Positions 1-7,777 of a stretch of DNA of 17,908 nt are shown piece after piece. A model generated the notes under the pieces. It did no database searches. It was not told where the DNA came from and was given only the letters and a program-made list of their open reading frames with translations. The DNA comes from DATKDF01 sp035512795 (GTDB taxonomy: Bacteria > Acidobacteriota > Vicinamibacteria > Vicinamibacterales > SCN-69-37). The stretch covers positions 1 through 17,908 of the forward strand of contig DATKDF010000097.1 of NCBI GenBank assembly GCA_035512795.1, read 5' to 3'. How positions within the stretch are numbered: position 1 is the first letter of the stretch; each line of letters starts with the position of its first letter. A program made the position numbers and the translations under genes.

Positions 1-997
1 CGGGCGCGGCCGGACTGCGCGCGCTCACGCGGTAGCCGCGGCAGTACGTGTCGCTGCAGAGAAACGACCCGCCGCGGAGCACGCGCGCGGCCATCGCGCC
101 TGGACGCGTGTCGGGTCGGTCGGGCCCGGTGGGGTTCCGTACCAGACCGCGGGTGTGGTCGGCCGCGTACGCATCGGGCCGGAACCAGTCGGCCGTCCAC
201 TGCCACACGTTGCCCGACATGTCGTAGAGGCCGGACGCGTTCGGCGCATGTGAGCCGACCGGCTTCGGCCCGGCGGCGTGCGTGGGAAACACGCCCTCGT
301 AGATGTGCGCCTGCGGATGAGCGGGATCCAGGGGTGCAGCCCCCCACGCGTGCTCGGCGCCGTCGAGCCCGCCCCGGGCGGCATACTCCCATTCGGCCTC
401 GGTCGGCAGGCGCGCGCCCTTCCACCGGGCGTAGGCCACCGCGTCGTCCCAGGCGACCTGCACGACCGGGTGAGCGTCCTGGCCTTCGAGAGACGTGCCG
501 GGCCCGCCGGGCTGGCGCCAGTTGGCGCCGGGCGTCCATCGCCACCACCGTGACCAATCGTCGAGTGAGGTGACGTGCGGCGCTGGCGTGAAGACGAGTG
601 AACCGGGCACGAGCATGTCGGGCGGCGGCGGGGGCGTCCCGGCCGGCACCTGGCGGAGAATGGCCTCCGCATCGACGTCGCGTTCGGCGACCGTCACGTA
701 CCCGGTGGCGTCGACAAAGGCACGGAACTCGGCATTGGTGACCGTGCGGGCCGCCATGAAGAACCCGTCCACGATGACGTCATGCGGCGGCCTTTCCGCC
801 GCCGAGGCGTACAGGCCGTCGCTGCCCATCGTGAATCGTCCGCCCGGAATCCAGACCATGCCGTCCGGTGCGGGCCCGGGCGCCTCTCGGACCAGGTCGG
901 GGACGGGCTCACCCCCGGGCGGCTCGCCGGGCGCCTGAGATCCGCAGCCGCCGACGGCCAGCAGGCAGCCGAAGAGCGCCGTCGAGGGTCGCGTCAT
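1..997 (-). CDS. Formylglycine-generating enzyme (FGE), lipoprotein, 3' end cut by window edge
   Basis: It likely oxidises the active-site cysteine of sulfatases to C-alpha-formylglycine. The visible 332 residues contain the whole FGE-sulfatase core: MVWIPGGRFTMGS (47-59), a GANWRQP segment (157-163), HPVVQVAW...RLPTEAEWEYAARGG (176-210), GLYDMSGNVWQWTADWF (256-272) and RGGSFLCSDTYCRGYR (308-323). The last segment carries the C-x4-C pair (C314, C319) that matches the two copper-binding catalytic cysteines of human FGE (C336/C341), so this should be a true FGE rather than an inactive relative. About 25 C-terminal residues lie outside the window. The N-terminus has a short hydrophobic stretch ending in the lipobox VGGC (C18), so the enzyme should be a lipoprotein outside the cytoplasm. 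An in-frame ATG at 1021 would add eight residues; neither start has a convincing ribosome site. The gene diverges from the sulfatase 57 bp away, its probable client. Confidence 0.9.
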   Translation of the reverse strand, partial: MTRPSTALFGCLLAVGGCGSQAPGEPPGGEPVPDLVREAPGPAPDGMVWIPGGRFTMGSDGLYASAAERPPHDVIVDGFFMAARTVTNAEFRAFVDATGYVTVAERDVDAEAILRQVPAGTPPPPPDMLVPGSLVFTPAPHVTSLDDWSRWWRWTPGANWRQPGGPGTSLEGQDAHPVVQVAWDDAVAYARWKGARLPTEAEWEYAARGGLDGAEHAWGAAPLDPAHPQAHIYEGVFPTHAAGPKPVGSHAPNASGLYDMSGNVWQWTADWFRPDAYAADHTRGLVRNPTGPDRPDTRPGAMAARVLRGGSFLCSDTYCRGYRVSARSPAAP

Positions 998-1054
998 GGA
1001 CCGGATGGGGTGTTGTAGCATGAGCCGCGTCAGCCACCAAAGGGAGAAACTGCG

Positions 1055-2518
1055 ATGCCCAGTCCGCGTGTCGGTCTCGTTGCCGCTTGCGTCTGCCTGG
1101 CCGGTGTCTCGTTATCGGGGCCCCTCCGCGCCGCGCCGGCGGCCGCGCCCGGTCTGCAATCCTCACACCCCAACATCGTCCTCATCTTCCCGGACAACCT
1201 CGGCTGGGGAGAGGTGGGCGTGTACGGCAGCGTCCGAGGCGCGCCGACGCCCCGCCTCGACCGCCTGGCGGCCGAAGGCATGCGCCTCACCAACTTCAAC
1301 GTCGAGTACTCGTGCACCGTCTCACGCGCGGCCCTGATGACCGGCCGGTACGCGATCCGGACCGGCGCCACGCAGCCGTCCGGCATCACGCTGTGGGAAG
1401 TGACGATGGCCGAAGCGCTCAAGTCGATTGGCTACGCGACGGCGCTCTTCGGCAAGTGGCATCTCGGCGGCGATCGGCCCGATGGCGTCCGCGAGCCGAC
1501 GCATCAGGGCTTCGACGAGTTCTGGGGCCTGCCCCGCACGAGTCATGAGGCCGCGTTCACGAGCCGGCCAGGCTTCGACCCGGCCACCGACCTGACGCCG
1601 TACATCTGGGAAGGGCGAACGGGCCAGCCCACGCGGAATGTGCGCGTGTTCGATCTCGACGGCAAGCGCACGATCGACCGCGAAGCGGCCGAGCACGGGG
1701 TCGCGTTCATGGAACGGCAGGCGCGTGCGAACACACCGTTCTTCTTTTTCTACCCGATGACGCAGGTGCATTTCCCGACGCTGCCCCACCCGGACTTTGC
1801 CGGCACGACGGGCGCCGGCGACATCGGCGACTCGATGGCCGACGTCGACTACAACGTGGGCCTCGTGCTCGACGCGCTCGACCGGCTTGGCATCGCGGAC
1901 AACACGCTCGTCTTCTGGTGCACGGACAACGGCGCCGAGGCGCGCCGGCCGTGGCGGGGGTCATCGGGTCCGTGGAGCGGCTTCTACAACACGGTGATGG
2001 AGGGCGGAATCCGGACGCCGTGCATCATTCGCTGGCCGGCGCGAATTCCCGCCGGGCAGGTGTCGAACGAGATCGTGCACCAGGTGGACATCTTCCCCAC
2101 CATCGCGGCTGCGGTCGGCGCCGACCTCGTGCCGCAGGATCGCGCGATCGACGGCGTCAACCAGCTTCCGTTCCTTGAAGGGCGGCAAGCCCGGTCGAAC
2201 CGCAACCACGTCCTGCATTTCACCGGGACGCGCCTGCGGGCGGTCAAGTGGCACGACTGGAAGCTCCACTACGCCTTCCAGGGCGAACCCGGCGGCGGCG
2301 CCCCGGCCGGCTCGTTGATGCGGCTCTTCCACCTGCGCACCGACCCACGCGAAGAAACCGACGTCAAGGACTTCAATCCGTGGGTGCAGAGCGTGATGGA
2401 CAAGCTCGTCGCCGACTTCGAGGCCACGACGGTGCGGTATCCGCACGTGCCGCCGGGCGCTCCCGATCCATACACGCCGCCCGGAGGCGGCTACGGCGGT
2501 CCGGTCAGAAGACCCTGA
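1055..2518 (+). CDS. Exported type I (formylglycine) sulfatase, arylsulfatase family
   Basis: It should hydrolyse a sulfate ester outside the cytoplasm; the substrate is unknown. It has 487 residues. The ATG is preceded by AGGGAGAA at good spacing, and residues 1-26 form a Sec signal peptide with a likely cut near LRA/AP. Alkaline-phosphatase-fold motifs are in order: NIVLIFPDNLGWGEVG (40-55), the modification site CTVSR with C87 and R91 followed by AALMTGR, GKWHLG (133-138), VHFPTLPHP (238-246), CTDNG (289-293) and EGGIRTP (316-322). Two departures from the textbook pattern are visible. The modification motif has Val where CxPxR has Pro, and the first metal-ligand pair is DN rather than DD. 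Length is normal for the family. The divergent neighbour is an FGE with intact catalytic cysteines, which supports conversion of C87 to formylglycine. Confidence 0.92.
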   Translation: MPSPRVGLVAACVCLAGVSLSGPLRAAPAAAPGLQSSHPNIVLIFPDNLGWGEVGVYGSVRGAPTPRLDRLAAEGMRLTNFNVEYSCTVSRAALMTGRYAIRTGATQPSGITLWEVTMAEALKSIGYATALFGKWHLGGDRPDGVREPTHQGFDEFWGLPRTSHEAAFTSRPGFDPATDLTPYIWEGRTGQPTRNVRVFDLDGKRTIDREAAEHGVAFMERQARANTPFFFFYPMTQVHFPTLPHPDFAGTTGAGDIGDSMADVDYNVGLVLDALDRLGIADNTLVFWCTDNGAEARRPWRGSSGPWSGFYNTVMEGGIRTPCIIRWPARIPAGQVSNEIVHQVDIFPTIAAAVGADLVPQDRAIDGVNQLPFLEGRQARSNRNHVLHFTGTRLRAVKWHDWKLHYAFQGEPGGGAPAGSLMRLFHLRTDPREETDVKDFNPWVQSVMDKLVADFEATTVRYPHVPPGAPDPYTPPGGGYGGPVRRP

Positions 2519-2534
2519 CCAGGCGGGTGACCGG
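2501..2534 (+). other. Overlapping stem-loops at the sulfatase stop codon
   Basis: Two mutually exclusive inverted repeats share the same bases. GGTCAG (2503-2508) pairs with CTGACC (2515-2520) across a 6-nt loop. CCGGTCA (2501-2507) pairs perfectly with TGACCGG (2528-2534) across a 20-nt loop. The sulfatase TGA lies inside the structure. No T-run follows, so this is not a classical intrinsic terminator. It could be a weak processing or attenuation site before the cupredoxin gene, or chance in GC-rich DNA. Confidence 0.3.
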
Positions 2535-2545
2535 ATACTACCCCC

Positions 2546-2574
2546 TTGCGGCCGAAGGCGCGCCGAGTAACAAT
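2546..2574 (+). promoter_or_regulatory. Possible promoter for the cupredoxin gene
   Basis: TTGCGG (2546-2551) and TAACAA (2568-2573) are separated by 16 nt in a locally AT-richer part of the 102-bp gap between the sulfatase and the cupredoxin gene. Both boxes are only partial matches to sigma-70 consensus, so the call is weak. The cupredoxin gene might equally be read through from the sulfatase. Confidence 0.25.
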
Positions 2575-2620
2575 CCATCCCCTTCGTCCACAACGCGCCA
2601 CCGCCTCCAGGGAGGTCGTC

Positions 2621-3175
2621 ATGAGGTCCTTGCACCACGCGCTGGTTCTCACCGCCGCATTCGCCGCCGCCGCCTGTACGCAGTCGTCGGTCTCGCCCAG
2701 CACGCCGTCCGGGCCTGCGTCCGGCACCGAGCTGGCCCCGCAGGGCCTTCGGCTGTCGGCCACCGTCAACTTCGGCATCCCCCACACCGGGTCGGGTTTC
2801 CCGCCGAATTCACACGACCAGTCGTTCCGGGCGCCTGACAGTCTCGTACCGCAGACCGTCGTCATCGACGCCGGCGGCACGGTGACGTTCAAGAGCTCGT
2901 TCGTGCACCAGGTCGCCATTTACGAGCCTGGTATCCAGCCGGCCGACATCGACACGGGCGCGCTGGCGCCGCCGGTTCCGGGATGCCCACCCGTGCCACT
3001 GATCGACGACGCCGACGGCCGCATCGCCGTGCTCGACGCGCAACCGTGCGCCGGCGGTGACGCGACGCTGCAGTACACGTTCACCGAGCCGGGCCGGTAC
3101 CTCGTCATCTGCACGGTGCTGCCGCACTTCGCGGTCGCGAGGATGTACGGCTGGGTGGTCGTGCGGGATCGATAG
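2621..3175 (+). CDS. Cupredoxin (plastocyanin/azurin-like) lipoprotein
   Basis: This is a probable type I copper protein of 184 residues, anchored outside the cytoplasm. The start is the ATG preceded by GGGAGG five nt upstream; an in-frame TTG at 2546 would place 25 polar residues ahead of the signal peptide and is rejected. The N-terminus MRSLHHALVLTAAFAAAAC ends in a lipobox with C19. The candidate copper ligands are H96 (in SFVHQVAIY) and the C-terminal cluster ICTVLPHFAVARMYGW with C164, H169 and M175, giving C-x4-H-x5-M, close to the azurin and plastocyanin loops. C122 and C143 could form a disulfide in a long loop between the ligand-bearing strands. It lies 102 bp behind the sulfatase on the same strand and converges with the phosphoesterase, 10 bp away. 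It may carry electrons or copper; a link to the copper-dependent FGE next door is inference. Confidence 0.8.
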   Translation: MRSLHHALVLTAAFAAAACTQSSVSPSTPSGPASGTELAPQGLRLSATVNFGIPHTGSGFPPNSHDQSFRAPDSLVPQTVVIDAGGTVTFKSSFVHQVAIYEPGIQPADIDTGALAPPVPGCPPVPLIDDADGRIAVLDAQPCAGGDATLQYTFTEPGRYLVICTVLPHFAVARMYGWVVVRDR

Positions 3176-3185
3176 GACTCGGCCC

Positions 3186-4586
3186 CTACACCAGCGTCTC
3201 GGTATAGAACGGCGTCTCCGGCTCGCCACCGACGTAGTACTCCGCGGTGGCGGTGCCGAGCGCGTCGTTCAGGCGGAGGATGACGTACCCGTGGCGGTAC
3301 ATCTCCCCTGCCGGATCGAGCGGCAGGCGGAGCGGCTCGCTCGTCTTCGGGTCCGTCACGAGTCGCGGCGGGTTCACGATCCGGGGATCGGGCACGTACG
3401 GGTCGGTGTCCTTCGGGATCGGAATTGCACCGTGGCCGATGCAGCGGCCGCGCTCGAGCGGGCCGTACGGCTCGTACACCGCGCAGTTGTGCTCGTGCCC
3501 CCAGAACCAGGCCAGCACCTGATCCTTCTCGAGAACGCCCTTGAACGTCTGGAGCAGGTTCGGGTTGTACGCCGACAGTTCCGGCGTGCGCGTGGTCGGA
3601 TCGCCAATCGCCTCGAACGCCGTGAAGAGCTGATGGTGTGACAGGAGGATCGTCCTGCCGCCGTTCGAGGCGAACGAATCGATCTGCCGCACGAGCCAGT
3701 CGGCCTCGGCCTGCTCGAGCCAGGTGACGTCGGTCGACACCGTAAAGGGGTCCGCGTCGTGGAGCCCCGTGTCCATCGCCAGCAGCTGAAATCGGTTCGA
3801 CGGATTGCGCAGGCTGAAGTAGCTCGCGCGCTGCGCCTGCTCGGGCAGAAACGGCGGCGCGGGATTCAGCCGCGGCAGCGTGTCGAAGTAACCGACGCCG
3901 CCGGAGTACATGTCGTGGTTGCCCGCCAGGTTGTAGATGGCCAGGCGGCCGCCTGACCGGTCGAACACGTCATTGCACACATCGAGGAAGTTGGCCTGCG
4001 CCTCGTGCAGCGTGCCTGCGTAGTAGATGTCCCCCAGGTGAATGAGGATGTCCGGGTCGTGGGACGCCGCCTCCCGGAGCAGGCCCTTCGCCAGCGCGGT
4101 CCCGGTGGCCCAGTCGCCGATGAGCAGCACCGTCGCGCTCGGCGGCAGCGTGTCGCACGCATACGACCCGTCGTGCCGGCACGGGATGTACCGCACGGCG
4201 TGCTTGTGGCCGGACAACCCGTAGTAGTCGAGGTAGACCCGAATCGTCTCGAGCCAGCCGGGATCGCACGTTCCGTCCTTGAAGATCCGCTCGAGTTCAT
4301 CGGCGCGCGCGTGCTGGCGCAGGACCTTCGCCCCGAGGAGCTCGGCCGCCAGCTTGATGCACGCCCAGGCCTTCTGCCCGCCGGGCAGGTTGGCAATCGC
4401 CGCCGGCGCGTCGGCCGGCAGCTCGCGGCCGGCAGCCAGATGCTCGGCGGCGATGGTCGCGGCGTGCACGTGCGGGTCTTCGAGCGTCGGCCGGCTGGTT
4501 CCGGGTCCCTGATTCCGATGCAGGACATTGTCGATAATCGACTGGAACAGCGACGCATGCGGGTGGCGGACCGTGCGGATGTGCAT
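3186..4586 (-). CDS. Calcineurin-like metallophosphoesterase, cytoplasmic
   Basis: This 466-residue protein has the complete dimetal phosphoesterase signature in order: IGDW (D158), HLGDIYY (D186), GNHD (222-225), LLSHHQ (H317/H318) and GHEH (363-366). It should cleave a phosphomonoester or phosphodiester, substrate unknown. No signal peptide or membrane segment is seen, so it is probably cytoplasmic. About 150 residues precede the catalytic domain and match no domain I can name; this part includes a helical stretch (about 40-100) and several cysteines (C107, C136, C144). The ATG lies 9 nt behind the stop codon of the TonB-dependent receptor with no clear ribosome site, which points to an operon and translational coupling. 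Pairing a cytoplasmic phosphoesterase with an outer-membrane receptor suggests that it acts on an imported or signalling phosphate compound, but this is inference. Confidence 0.85.
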   Translation of the reverse strand: MHIRTVRHPHASLFQSIIDNVLHRNQGPGTSRPTLEDPHVHAATIAAEHLAAGRELPADAPAAIANLPGGQKAWACIKLAAELLGAKVLRQHARADELERIFKDGTCDPGWLETIRVYLDYYGLSGHKHAVRYIPCRHDGSYACDTLPPSATVLLIGDWATGTALAKGLLREAASHDPDILIHLGDIYYAGTLHEAQANFLDVCNDVFDRSGGRLAIYNLAGNHDMYSGGVGYFDTLPRLNPAPPFLPEQAQRASYFSLRNPSNRFQLLAMDTGLHDADPFTVSTDVTWLEQAEADWLVRQIDSFASNGGRTILLSHHQLFTAFEAIGDPTTRTPELSAYNPNLLQTFKGVLEKDQVLAWFWGHEHNCAVYEPYGPLERGRCIGHGAIPIPKDTDPYVPDPRIVNPPRLVTDPKTSEPLRLPLDPAGEMYRHGYVILRLNDALGTATAEYYVGGEPETPFYTETLV

Positions 4587-4595
4587 GACCGTCGT

Positions 4596-7500
4596 TCAGA
4601 ATCCGACGCGCAGGCCGACCTGCATCTGCCTCGGCGGGCCGGCCACGGTGGGCTGGCCGAAGGTCGGCAGCGGCGCGTCGGGATAGGCGCCCGTGCCGAA
4701 GATGTTGTTCACCTCGACGAGGTTGTCGCGATTGAAGAGGTTGAAGACCTCGGCCAGGAGCTCGATGTGTCCGCGCGGGCCAAGCCGGAGCCGCTTCGAC
4801 ACGCGCACGTCGACGGTCGCATCCGGCGCCAGCCGGCCGGCGTGCCGGCTGATGCTCGACGCCGGGTCGGCCGGCACCCGTCGCGCGCGATCCGACGGAA
4901 ACGCCCCGCCATCGCCGTCGCCGTTCAGATCGGCGCCGGCCAGGATGTTGTACGGCGCGCCCGAGGCGATGTTGACGATCGCCGACACGTGCACGTTGCC
5001 CGGTGCCAGCCACAGGCCGCTCGCCACGAACCGGTGCCGCTGGTCCTGATACGACGGCCCGCGCTCGCGCAACGGATCGAACCCGATCGGCAGTCCCTCG
5101 AGATCCTCGGGGTTGCGGCCCTGGCCGAGCGACTCCGGCAGGAACACGCTCTGGAAGTCCGAGGACGTGTCCTCAGCCTTCGACCACGTGTAACTGGCAA
5201 GCAGCTGCCAGCGATCCGCGAACCGGCGCTCCATCTCGAACACGAGGCCGCGGTACCACGTCTCGCCGAAGCCCGTGTACTGCAGCACCGACGCCGAGGT
5301 GCCGGCCGCGCCGCCGATGTCGAGTGGCCGCCGGCCGGCGCCGAGCGCCGGCACGATCGGGTTGTAGTCGAGCGTGCCGAGCTGATTGAACCCGCGCGCG
5401 TACAGCAACGTCGCCGATCCGCGGACGTTGCGGCCGACGCTCCGGCTGACACCCGCCGACAGGTGATGCGCGAACGGCGTGTCCGCGTTCGGCTCGACCG
5501 AGACGGCCAGGCTGGGGTACGCGCCGGCCGGCTCGGGCAGCTGCCGGCCCGGCGCCTGCCACGCCGCAATCGACGCCGGAAACCGCGCGACCAGCGTGCG
5601 CACGCCATCGGTCGTCCCGTCGATCACTTGGGCGATCCCGAGCACACCGGTGAGCTGGTTCTCGTAGAACACCCCGTACGACGCGTGCACCAGCTCGCGG
5701 CCGCGGCCGCCGGGATCCCACGCGATCGCGAGCCGAGGCGCCAGGTCGTTGCTGTCGCTCTGGAAGCGGTACTCGCCAAGTCCCGGCGCCGACAACGTGA
5801 AGCCGGGCCAGGCCTGACGCTGGTATCGCAGCCCCGCCTTGAGCGTCAGGTTCGGCCGAAGCCGCCAGTCGTCCTGCACGAAGATCGAGAAGTCGCTCGT
5901 GCGGTACTCGGCATTCGATGACCCGTAGCCCTGCACGTAGGCGGCCGGCAGGCCGAGCGCAAATGCCTGAAGTGCCGTGATCGGCGCCGGGAGCACGCCC
6001 GGAATCGCCGGCAGCGGCGCGAAGATGAACCGGCCGCCGAAGTGAATCGGCACGGTGCCGCGCGACAGGTTCTGCGTGTTGACGTCGATGCCGAACTTCA
6101 CGAGGTGCGGGCCCGTGTAGAGGCTGACCGTGTCGACCAGCTGCACGCGATTGAACGCGCGCGCCTGCGGGGTGAACCGCTGCCGTCCGACGCTGGCGAC
6201 GCCGACAATTTCCACGGTCGGGCCGCCCTCGGTCTCGAGGTCGCACGCGCCATCGCACCGGGGATCGAGCGACCGCACGATCTGATCGCGCCAGCCGTAG
6301 AGCACCCGCACCTCGTTGACCCAGCGCGATCCGACCGCGAGATACGTGCCGGCCACGCCGTGGTCCCTGTTGTCGAGCGCCGCGCCGCGGCTTCGGCCCA
6401 CCAGACCGCCGAACGGCTCAGCATTCTCGTCGAGCCCCGACGCAAAGTTGTACCGGACCGCCGCCCGCCGGCCGCCGCCGATCAGATGATCCACCTTGCC
6501 GAGTGCCTGGGTGGATCGCAGGCGGTAGCCCTGGTATCCGCCCTCGTCCGGGAATCCCGCGGCCTGCAGCAGGCCGAGCGCGGCCGGATCGATCGTGACG
6601 AAGTTGTTGACGTCGGCCACCTGCCGCTCGGCCGACGCGAAGAAGAACGTCTGATTGCGGCGGATCGGGCCTCCGGACACACCACCCCACTGCAACCGCC
6701 GGTACGGTGCCTTGTCCCGCACGACCGGCGCGCCCGTCGGATCGAACCGCTCGAAGTACTCCCGCGCGTTCAGCGCATCGTCACGGGCGTACGCGAACAC
6801 GCGCCCGAGGAGCTCGTTGCCGCCGCTCCGCGTGACGATGTTGACGACGCCGCCGGAAGCGCGGCCGAACTCGGCCGCATAGGAGTGCGCGAGCACCTGG
6901 AACTCCTGCACCGCGTCCTGGCTGAACGTCGCACGCACCGCGCCGATGTTGCCGTCGTTGTTGTCGAGCCCGTCGACGGTGATGTTGTTGGACCGCGCGC
7001 GCTGGCCGGCAAATGACAGGCCGGAGCTGGCCGACGCGCCCTGCTGCGGCGTGCGGTCGACCGACACGGTGGGTGTCAGGCGCGAGAACGAGATGAAGTT
7101 GCGGCCGTTGATCGGCAGCCCGTCGATCTGGTCACGCACGACGACGTGCGAGAGCGCCGTGCGCGCCGGCTCCGCGCCGCCACCTTCCACCGTCACCAGT
7201 TCTTCTCGGCCCACGACGACCAGGACGATCTCGACCGTGCGGCTCGCTCCGAGCGCGAGCTGCACGGAGGGCAGGACCGCGGTGCCGAAACCGGACAGCG
7301 CCGCCGCGACGCGATAGTCGCCGGGCGGGAGCGCGGCGGCCGTGAACCGGCCGTCGGGCCCGGACGTGACAATGCGCGCGGCGCTCGTGAGGAGGCTCGT
7401 GACGGTGATGGTCACGCCCGGCAGCACGCCGCCAGTCGCGTCCCTGACCACCCCTGCGAGGTCGGCCGTCGTGGGGCTCTGCCGGGCCTGGGCCGGTGCC

Positions 7501-7610
7501 GGGAAGAGCACAGCCGTCACGGCACACCCGAGCACGAACACGCCCGCCGCACGCCATGTGACGTCGCGGGCGCAATCCGGCACTGCTGTCACGGGAAGTG
7601 GACGCATCAT
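4596..7610 (-). CDS. Oar-like TonB-dependent outer-membrane receptor with carboxypeptidase-regulatory-like domain
   Basis: With the start at the ATG at 7610 (GGGAG eight nt upstream) the protein has 1004 residues and a signal peptide ending AQA at residue 42. An ATG at 7634 is an alternative; the frame stays open further upstream, but that part does not look like protein. Domains: a carboxypeptidase-regulatory-like beta-sandwich (about 50-130, LAGVVRDATGGVLPGVTITV), a plug (about 133-261) with LPINGRNF and VDGLDNN, then a beta-barrel ending in the aromatic residue of LRVGF, as expected for BAM-assembled proteins. I see no obvious TonB box. C452 and C456 (CDGAC) may form a disulfide in an outer loop. 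Receptors of this build are numerous in Acidobacteriota and Bacteroidota and import or sense large substrates; the ligand cannot be told. It is the first gene of a pair with the metallophosphoesterase. Confidence 0.88.
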   Translation of the reverse strand: MMRPLPVTAVPDCARDVTWRAAGVFVLGCAVTAVLFPAPAQARQSPTTADLAGVVRDATGGVLPGVTITVTSLLTSAARIVTSGPDGRFTAAALPPGDYRVAAALSGFGTAVLPSVQLALGASRTVEIVLVVVGREELVTVEGGGAEPARTALSHVVVRDQIDGLPINGRNFISFSRLTPTVSVDRTPQQGASASSGLSFAGQRARSNNITVDGLDNNDGNIGAVRATFSQDAVQEFQVLAHSYAAEFGRASGGVVNIVTRSGGNELLGRVFAYARDDALNAREYFERFDPTGAPVVRDKAPYRRLQWGGVSGGPIRRNQTFFFASAERQVADVNNFVTIDPAALGLLQAAGFPDEGGYQGYRLRSTQALGKVDHLIGGGRRAAVRYNFASGLDENAEPFGGLVGRSRGAALDNRDHGVAGTYLAVGSRWVNEVRVLYGWRDQIVRSLDPRCDGACDLETEGGPTVEIVGVASVGRQRFTPQARAFNRVQLVDTVSLYTGPHLVKFGIDVNTQNLSRGTVPIHFGGRFIFAPLPAIPGVLPAPITALQAFALGLPAAYVQGYGSSNAEYRTSDFSIFVQDDWRLRPNLTLKAGLRYQRQAWPGFTLSAPGLGEYRFQSDSNDLAPRLAIAWDPGGRGRELVHASYGVFYENQLTGVLGIAQVIDGTTDGVRTLVARFPASIAAWQAPGRQLPEPAGAYPSLAVSVEPNADTPFAHHLSAGVSRSVGRNVRGSATLLYARGFNQLGTLDYNPIVPALGAGRRPLDIGGAAGTSASVLQYTGFGETWYRGLVFEMERRFADRWQLLASYTWSKAEDTSSDFQSVFLPESLGQGRNPEDLEGLPIGFDPLRERGPSYQDQRHRFVASGLWLAPGNVHVSAIVNIASGAPYNILAGADLNGDGDGGAFPSDRARRVPADPASSISRHAGRLAPDATVDVRVSKRLRLGPRGHIELLAEVFNLFNRDNLVEVNNIFGTGAYPDAPLPTFGQPTVAGPPRQMQVGLRVGF

Positions 7611-7632
7611 AGCACGCACTCCCGCCGTCTCC

Positions 7633-7692
7633 ATGTCAATCCTCATGTTCGTCGTCGGTGGCCTGGGCATCTTCATGCTCGGGATGAAGTAC
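7633..7692 (+). pseudogene. Possible relic of a Na/phosphate cotransporter N-terminus, or a small membrane peptide
   Basis: In the gap between two divergent genes, the plus strand from an ATG reads MSILMFVVGGLGIFMLGMKY. This is a single hydrophobic segment that resembles the first transmembrane helix of Na/Pi cotransporter family proteins (GGLGxFLxGM). The expected continuation (SEGLQ-like) is absent: the frame goes on into proline- and arginine-rich sequence and then into a shadow frame of the GMC gene. No ribosome site is visible. The likeliest reading is a fragment left by gene loss. It overlaps the upstream region, and possibly the start, of the receptor gene on the other strand. A chance match over 20 residues cannot be excluded. 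Confidence 0.3.
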
Positions 7693-7716
7693 AGACGCGG
7701 AGCACCGCCGCCGCCA

Positions 7717-7745
7717 TTGACTTCCCGCGACCCCCCGGCCATGAT
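7717..7745 (+). promoter_or_regulatory. Sigma-70-type promoter for the GMC operon
   Basis: TTGACT (7717-7722, five of six to consensus) and CATGAT (7740-7745, four of six) are separated by 17 nt. They lie about 33 nt upstream of the GMC start codon, and a ribosome site (GAGG, 7767-7770) falls between. Position and spacing are good. The boxes are imperfect and transcription is not demonstrated. Confidence 0.45.
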
Positions 7746-7777
7746 GCGACGCTCCAACTATCCTCCGAGGCTCCCCC

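Noticed and set aside
1082..1090. A lipobox-like VAAC at sulfatase residues 9-12
   Set aside because: The hydrophobic stretch before it is only a few residues long. The hydrophobic region continues past it to a more plausible signal peptidase I site near residue 26.
4005..5921. A 638-codon open frame on the plus strand across the phosphoesterase and receptor genes
   Set aside because: It is antisense to two well-supported genes, is Arg/Ala/Pro-rich without motifs, and reflects the high GC content, which removes stop codons from the opposite strand.
7606..7639. TTGACA and TATGAT on the minus strand upstream of the receptor gene
   Set aside because: Both hexamers are good but the spacer is 22 nt, too long for sigma-70, and the -10 would cover the preferred start codon.
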